In this document: positions 57,548 to 64,000 of the stretch, one piece after another
How the letters are laid out: the number at the start of each line of letters is the position of its first letter
Position numbering within the stretch: position 1 is the stretch's first letter
Assembly (NCBI GenBank): GCA_003254925.1
Contig: QANZ01012859.1
Location: 1-64,000 of the forward strand
Length of the DNA stretch: 64,000 nucleotides
Direction: 5' to 3'
Source: Chamaecrista fasciculata
Lineage: Eukaryota; Streptophyta; Magnoliopsida; Fabales; Fabaceae
Notes under the pieces: generated by a model
Databases searched by the model: none
What the model was told of the DNA's origin: nothing
What the model saw: the letters and a program-made list of their open reading frames with translations, nothing else
Program-made: the position numbers and the translations under genes

Positions 57548-60500
57548 CTATTCAGAGTCTGAATCCATGGTGCCCATTGCTTTTAGACCTCTGGGTCTCT
57601 GCATATAATAGAAATCACATTATCAATAATGAGGTGGGGGAAAAATGCCAGCAATTTATTATATTATCTATCAAGATCCAGAAAGAAACAATTTTTTTAA
57701 AAAAAAATAGGTACCCTGCAGAAGAAACCAAAAGAATAAGGAAGGAGCATGAGCACATGTAGTGGATACCTTTTTTGTAATCTTCTTTTCCCTAACCTCA
57801 TATCGCTCCAACGTAAGATCGCACAACCATGCTCCTGGACTCACGAGCTGCCACACACATTCAAATAAAACCAAAAGCAAGTGCATAATCAATACTCACT
57901 CTGCCAATTATTTCAAGATTCCAATTCACTATAAAATATGAACTCAACCAAACACAACTAAAGATGGGATTATATATATTTACATATTATAGTGTGTTTG
58001 CTAAAAATGTTATTTTTAATTTAAAAAAAAATCATATTTCAATATAAAATTATCAACTAAAGATAAAACAAATATATATAACATTTAAGGAAAAAAGAAA
58101 GAGAAAAAATGAGTAAACTACTAAATTGGTCCCTGGATTATTGACTCACTGACAGATTGGTCCCCGAATTTAGGAAATTGACAAATAGGTCCCCGAATTT
58201 TTCTAACGAGTCAAATAGGTCCCCGAATTTTTCTAATGTTTGTCAAATAGGTCCTTCTGTTCAGGGACCTATTTGACTAACGTTAGAAAAATTTGGGGAC
58301 CTATTTGACTTGTTAGAAAAATTCGGGGACCTATTTGTCAATTTCTTAAATTCGGGGACCAATCTGTCAGCGAGCCAATAATCCAGGGACCAATTTGGCA
58401 GTTTACTCCATAGATATAAGAATACTTGAAATTAGCCCACCCAAAAAAAAAGGAGTTGAAAGACGCCAGCATCAGCATGTTCCCTTTCAATTTATCTGCT
58501 CATCTGCTGTCACAACAACTCCATCACAACCGTCCACATAGCATGACGGCCTACCCTCATTCAAATCATGCGGCTAATATGCTCTCTAACTTTTTCAACA
58601 TACAAAGCCAAAATAGCAGCAGCAGATGACCACGTGCTCACCCTTAGCCCACATTCATTTGATTAATTAGGCAAATTTTCCATGTATTTGAAAGATATTA
58701 TGATATAAGGTTAAATTATTTAATTTAATTCTCAATTCATTTTAAATTTCCACGGTGTTCCTTTAAAAAATAACAAGATCTTGTAAAGGTTTGACGGTAT
58801 AGGAAAATACAGGGAAAAAAATTAATTACGACTACATCAAAAGATTAAACGAAATTATATAGTATGAACAAAAAATGACGAATTTCTTTTTGGCTCTAAG
58901 ATATCAGTTTGAAGAAAAATAATGAGATGTAACGATAAGAATAAAGAATTTAAAATAAAAAATAAAACACAAGAAATCAAAATAAATAAAAAAAATCTGA
59001 AACTATCTTGTATGAATAATCAGTTATCACCTTCATCCTGTGGTAAGTGGTAACAGCTGTCTGTTGGCGACTAACATCAAACCCATACTCAAAGGCCTTT
59101 CTATAATCTATTCTAAATTCTAATCCCATTACTATCCCTCTAAATTCTTAATCAATTGTCATTCTATAATATATATTTTTTTATGACATTTCCGCATCGC
59201 AACAATTTTCTATCACAGGTCCTAGTCTATGACCAATAGAAGAAAGAAAAGTAATTTGGCGAGAAATAGTTAAATATAAATCTTTCAAAGTTTTTAATTT
59301 TTTTTTTATTGATAAATAGACTATCTCAAAATTATATATTTATAACATTATCATACGAATCTTGGTACATAATTTATTAGTACAAAATTTGAAGACTACT
59401 AGTCTACTACTAACTCTAAATAAATTACGAAAGCACGCACGCCACAAGGAAAAAAAGTGAAAAACTAATAAGTGAGGGAAAGATTATAAAAAAGGAAAGA
59501 GAAAAAGCAATTTTGTTTGTGCGGTCTAGTTTTGTACTCCATAGACAATAATAGGTTTTGCTAAGAATAACGTAATGATTTGATTTTTAAAAGATTGAAA
59601 ATATAGTATTTTATTTGTTTAAGGACTAAATTGTGTGTTGAATTGAATTGTTAAACTCTAAAATCAGATTTGATCTGTCTGTTTTGAGTGAATTTTAATT
59701 TAATTTTAGAGATGTATGAATGAAAAAGGTTGGGATTGGAGTTGGAGGAGCTTACATTGAGTGTGCGTTGTATGAATTTAGCTCTCTTTTTGGGTCTCTG
59801 AGGCAGCTTGGAGCCCTTAATAGCCAGAAAATCCTCTTCCTTCTCCTTATTGGTCAGAGCAATCACGAATTTCGGTGGCCAAACCACCGCCGGAGCCGCC
59901 GCATCGCCGCTGCCGGACGGTGAGCCACCCTTCTTGCTATCGTGCGCCGTGTCTGATGACGCCGCGGATTTGTTGTTATTGTCGTGATGGTGGTGGTTGT
60001 GATTATTCCCTCTCTTATCGTGCGCACCCCTGTCCGGCGACGCAATTCCTCTAACACCGTTGCTTTGGCCTCTCATAGCAGCACTCGAACTCTCAGAGTT
60101 CCTAAATTCCAAAAAAAAACACACAGACCCTATATCTTAATCGTAATAATATAAATATGTTGTTATATGTAAACGTATAGGAAAGGGAAAAGGAAAACAA
60201 ATCTGGATTGAACAGTTCTTTCTAAAACAAAAATTGAAGGGGAAAGTGGAGTGAGATTACGAAATAGACCTTGGGGGATGGTCTAGATCGCTGGTTAGAA
60301 GAAGCTGGAATCTCGACGGGTTTTGCGTAGAATATGGGGTGGGTGCTTCGTTGATTTTCTCTTTAATGAAAAAGGTTTATATATATATTGATATTAGATA
60401 TTAGATATTAGAGATATTTGAGAGAAGATGGGATTCCCTTTTGGTTTTGGACGGACGAGATCTGAGAGCTGGTCCCGCATCCTACGGCTACAAAGGGCTT

Positions 60501-62119
60501 TCCTTACGGTAAAGGACTTTTGGGTGAAACACGTGGAAGGATTCTGATGAATGATGATCATTGACAGACAGATCCACAATACCCAGTTGGAGTGTGTGAT
60601 CTAATATCGACAAGCTCCATCATGGGAGCAACAAGTTTCCAAAAACACACCACCTTCCTCATATTCTCAAAAATCCATGCTCAAACAGATTCAAACCCAT
60701 GAATGATCATGGTTTGGTGATCTGAATTAGGGCGGAGGAAAGGGGATCTCATCTCACGCACTTACCGTGAGCGTGAGGTGCTGGTTTCATTTGGATCACA
60801 CCTAGAGTCAGTAGAGATATATTATCCATTTGGATTTGGAGGGTGCACAAAATAATAACAATATAACCCTCTTATTACTCATCACGCATCACTCTCCTCT
60901 TAACTAATTAACTACTAATTATTCATGTATATTCATTCACCCTAATAATTAATTGCAACACCACGTACATACATATCTTCTTCTTCCATCAATGCCCACC
61001 CACAAGTAAACTTCAATTCTAGTTACACGTTGGAGTAGGACAGCACAATCATAAAAGCACTGCCAAAAATATGAGCACACCACTGTCACACATAATTCAA
61101 CACATCTGCCTTCTCCCTTCTGCCCCCAACCACCACCACTCATGATTTAGATCTTGTCAGCTGTGTTTTTGGACTTTTTCTTAACTTCGTGAAATTCATA
61201 TACTTATGTGTGGTGGTGGTTGGGGGCAGAAGGGAGATTTAGATCATGATTTAGAATACATAGAATTCAAAAAAAAAAAGTTTACATATAAATTAATGAA
61301 ATCTACTTTCTTTTCTTTCTAACTCTTCTATCTCTCTAAAAACTCCCAAAAAAAAAAAAATAATAAACATACTTTCAAATATCCTCTGAAATTCTTACTT
61401 TCCAAGTTCCAACTTCAACTTCTTCATCCGACATCTGAGTCTGACTAACCAATCCATCCCGTTGGATTCTCCCTACTAGAAGACAAGATTTCGCAAAGAG
61501 CAGTGGACAACTCTAATGGAATGGACACATAATAAAAACCTCTTTCTTTGAAAATACTGTTTCCCCACGCCACCTATTTTATTTATTTAACACCAAAAAG
61601 TGAAGGAGGTTGTTCAAAATTTGAAGTGGCAACTGACGAATCACTAACGCCGTTAAGTAACCTTAGAGTAATAACAGATCTCATCTCAGATAGAGAAATA
61701 AGAAAGCATAATAATTAAATTAAAAATAAATTAGTAAATTACCTGAGAATTCGTGGAGGAGGAAGCTGCGGCGAAGATGAGCGTTGACGGAGATTGGGAT
61801 ATCGGTTAGTGGTATTATTATGATTTGGATTTGGATTTGGTGGATCCTTGACGACCCGGCGGTCCACCCGAACCGTTGTCCTCTGAACCGGTGCGGAAGA
61901 CTCGTCTTTCACCTGGATCTTCATGCACCTTAGCCGCTTCCGGTTTCCCCACTGCAACACGAAATCAGACGACGTCGTTGTGGTCGGTCTGATGCTATCG
62001 GAGTTTCCCCTTAATAACAATGATGGCCCATCGCCTTTGTTGCTATTGTTGCTCCGTACACCCTCCTCTTTATCCATCTCCTTCCTGTCACTCATTGGGG
62101 TTACTTTTGGAATTACCAT
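57548..62119 (-). CDS. DUF1639 family protein
   Basis: Four minus-strand coding exons: 61743-62119, 59756-60101, 57770-57847, 57548-57598; in-phase joins give 283 residues. Exon 1 contains DFVLQWGNRKRLRCMKIQVK, the N-terminal signature of plant DUF1639 proteins. It then becomes Ser/Pro/Asn-rich, ending SSSPQLPPPRIL. Exon 2 has a His/Asn run and then the domain WPPKFVIALTNKEKEEDFLA followed by KLPQRPKKRAKFIQ. Exon 3 gives LVSPGAWLCDLTLERYEVRE and exon 4 RPRGLKAMGTMDSDSE. The four pieces, spread over 4.6 kb, are each diagnostic, so a single gene is well supported. The basic PQRPKKRAK block suggests nuclear location; the function is unknown. Introns 1 and 2 are 1.6 and 1.9 kb and carry repeats. 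Frame-internal start choice: the first ATG of the open frame after a likely 5'-UTR acceptor. Confidence 0.9.
58115..58410. mobile_element. Foldback MITE in DUF1639 intron 2
   Basis: GAGTAAACTACTAAATTGGTCCCTGG at the left is mirrored by CCAGGGACCAATTTGGCAGTTTACTCC at the right. The arms contain three copies of 'aggtccccgaattt'. The terminal GAGTAAACT matches the larger element at 33901, so the two are probably one family. No target duplication was seen. Confidence 0.7.
61112..61237 (-). repeat. Short perfect-arm hairpin in DUF1639 intron 1
   Basis: The 32-bp arms at 61112-61143 and 61206-61237 are inverse complements with one mismatch and are separated by 62 bases. The arm core is CTCCCTTCTGCCCCCAACC. 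Adjacent 'catgatttagatc' words also recur. The size resembles a young inverted-duplication hairpin, possibly a small-RNA precursor; no RNA evidence is available. Confidence 0.55.
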
Positions 62120-64000
62120 ATTATCATTGCATCATACACATCTCTTTAACTAAACAAAACAAACCTAATATGCATATCCCCAATACAATAAACCATGGGA
62201 ATAATCATCTATTCTTTTCTATCACCACAAGATCGATGATCAAATTTATGGGACGGAGAACCTCAGATTATCAAATCAAAATTTTCTCGCATCTCTAACA
62301 ATGTAACCTTCAATTTCAATCACCGAAACACACACAGGAAGACAATGTACAAAATAGAGAAATGTAAAAAGATAAGAAATCAATCCTAGATATGCTTCGG
62401 TGGCTCAAACTCTCAAGGGAATCAAAACGCTCCAAGACTAAACTGAAACCGTGTAGAGTCATCATCGAGTAAGAATTGAATTTAGGAACTGAGAAGAAAA
62501 ATAGGAAAACTAGGTTATAAATTTAGGCAACGATTTCAACAGAGCAGAGAGAATCGTAACCAAATCAAACAAGGAGACAGGAAAATTAATAAATTGTTTA
62601 AGAAGATTATCACATAGCCGGCGATGGGAGAAGAAAAGAAGAGCATCCAAGTTATTAAGGAAGAAAGGAGATCCGTAAAGCAAGCATAAGGCGAGACCGA
62701 GAAACGGAATAAGCACATTACCAGAAAGCTTCAACTCTGCTATCAATCAGTTTCTTGGGGAACAATCGTACGCACAGGAAGAGAAGCCGATTTTTCGGTT
62801 ATCCTGTAAAGAAATCAAGAAGAAGAAGAAGAGAGAGCTGAGAACAGCGTAAAAACTTTGAACCATAGCAGAATGGAGAGAACTGCTACAGGGAAGAAGA
62901 GTAGCGAATCAGGAGCCAGATTTCGATGGAAGTCAATTGTAGAGTTGTGATTTTTGAGAAAGTATGTTATATTCTGACCTCAATCAATCGGATTCAGCTC
63001 AAATCCGCAGCACTGGCTGTTCGAGAAGCTCGCCGTTTTCAGTTTTGAAGCCTTGATTAATGCAAAACTATTCGCCGAAATCCAACTAATGATGACATTC
63101 CACAGTTTAAATCGGCGAGTTAGGTTAAACTCTCTAAATTTAACAAGCAACGATCGTCCCTGTAACCTGGAAGCGAGTTTATAGTCCCAGAATCCGCCTA
63201 GATTTATAGAGGAATGTATCTGCAGATGAGAAAAACGCAGAAACAACTAAGCTTTTAGACATTGAATAACAGAAAGATTAGAAAAATGAAGCCCTAGGTT
63301 GATTCATTGATTTCGAACCTCCAGAATTGGAGTATCTTAAGCGCCTCTGTACATCAGAAAATGAACAAAGAGAATCTCCAGAACAGCAAGAAGAACAATT
63401 GAAATCAAATTCTGGCGAATTCGCCTATTTCAAAATGCTCTCAACGTGCACCTGTGGACAAGAAAGAAAACAAGCTCTCATGAAAAATTCGAATTGGACA
63501 CAAATTCGAGCTTCTGTTCCATGAGAACACGGAAAAATACAGAAAAGGTAAACAGAAATCGAACTCATCGCTCAATAATAAACTATTTTCTACAATTACA
63601 TACATATATCTCCTAAAAGCCCCAGATCCTTAACATTCACCGTTCAGTTATCAAATTCAGTCACCGAAATCCCCGGGTTGGGTTCAACTGATAATGGGGG
63701 TCACCGTAAGAAATTAGTCGGAGATTATGGAATCAGAAGGAGGGAAGAAGGGTACAGGTAGATTCTTCTTCTTCTTCTTCCTCTGGTTTTTCTTCTTGTT
63801 GTTTGTGATAGAATTAGAACGAAATACAGAGTTATTGTGGGAGAGGGTGTTTATATGGCTATGTATATACTATATACACATGGTGTGCTACTCTCCTTCG
63901 CACCAACCGTCTACTCCGAGAAATGTTGACCGTAAATCAGAAATCTGACGGCCTTCGTTTTTCCACTCTTGAAAAGTTAAACCATACAAAGGTCACCACT
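62120..64000 (-). promoter_or_regulatory. Probable 5' UTR exons and promoter of the DUF1639 gene
   Basis: On the minus strand TTTAG|TTAAAG at about 62150 is an acceptor just before the coding ATG. CTG|GTAATG at 62722 is a matching donor and TTTACAG|GAT at 62803 another acceptor. A 5'-UTR exon 62722-62803 and two UTR introns are therefore plausible. Short upstream ATGs lie in the leader (ATG TGT ATG ATG CAA TGA). A TATAAA-type box on the minus strand lies at 63850-63855. Splice sites and TATA are motif calls only. No protein-coding exon is recognised in this stretch on either strand. Confidence 0.4.

Noticed and set aside
63727-63948. Plus-strand hydrophobic frame (poly-Phe)
   Set aside because: Encoded by a 'ttcttc' run that is better explained as the GA-rich or CT-rich leader of the minus-strand gene.

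Overview
The window is nuclear DNA of a flowering plant, almost certainly a eudicot. The genes have plant-type GT-AG introns, AT-rich intergenic DNA separates them, and the protein families (B-class GATA factor, CBP60, DUF1639, plant EPSIN1) are plant-specific or plant-typed. I did not identify the species. Base 13182-13500 is a run of N, and single N's lie at 35831, 43604 and 45475.

Seven host genes can be modelled exon by exon, all with in-phase junctions. Left block, minus strand: a GATA15/16/17-like transcription factor (1357-2492) and a 10-exon importin alpha (4301-8418, 532 aa). Middle block, minus strand: a small J-domain co-chaperone (25971-27167, 160 aa) and a divergent CBP60-like calmodulin-binding protein (29239-32548, 398 aa). 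Right block: a clathrin adaptor EPSIN1 (45052-50329, plus), a CXXC zinc-binding DUF866 protein (53898-56255, plus) and, facing it tail to tail, a DUF1639 protein (57548-62119, minus). The genes are unrelated in function; there is no operon-like logic.

Between the left and middle blocks sits one complete Ty3/gypsy LTR retrotransposon (12769-22632, minus strand). It has a perfect 5-bp target duplication, nearly identical LTRs, gag-protease, RT, two RNase H domains and integrase, all of the Tat/Retand/Ogre kind. Three features stand out. A candidate in-phase 277-nt intron lies between protease and RT. One frameshift lies in the RT region. A multi-exon gene with PF04195-like character lies on the opposite strand between integrase and the 3' LTR.

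The remaining space, including introns and promoters, is rich in small non-autonomous elements that can be delimited from the sequence. They include Helitrons ending CTAG, Mutator-type giant hairpins with 9-10 bp target duplications, hAT-like MITEs filled with hexamer arrays, Tourist- and Stowaway-type MITEs, and three target-primed retroposon insertions, one only 19 bp long. One foldback element ends exactly at the probable TATA box of the DUF866 gene. The CBP60-like gene carries a tandem exon-plus-intron duplication visible at nucleotide level.
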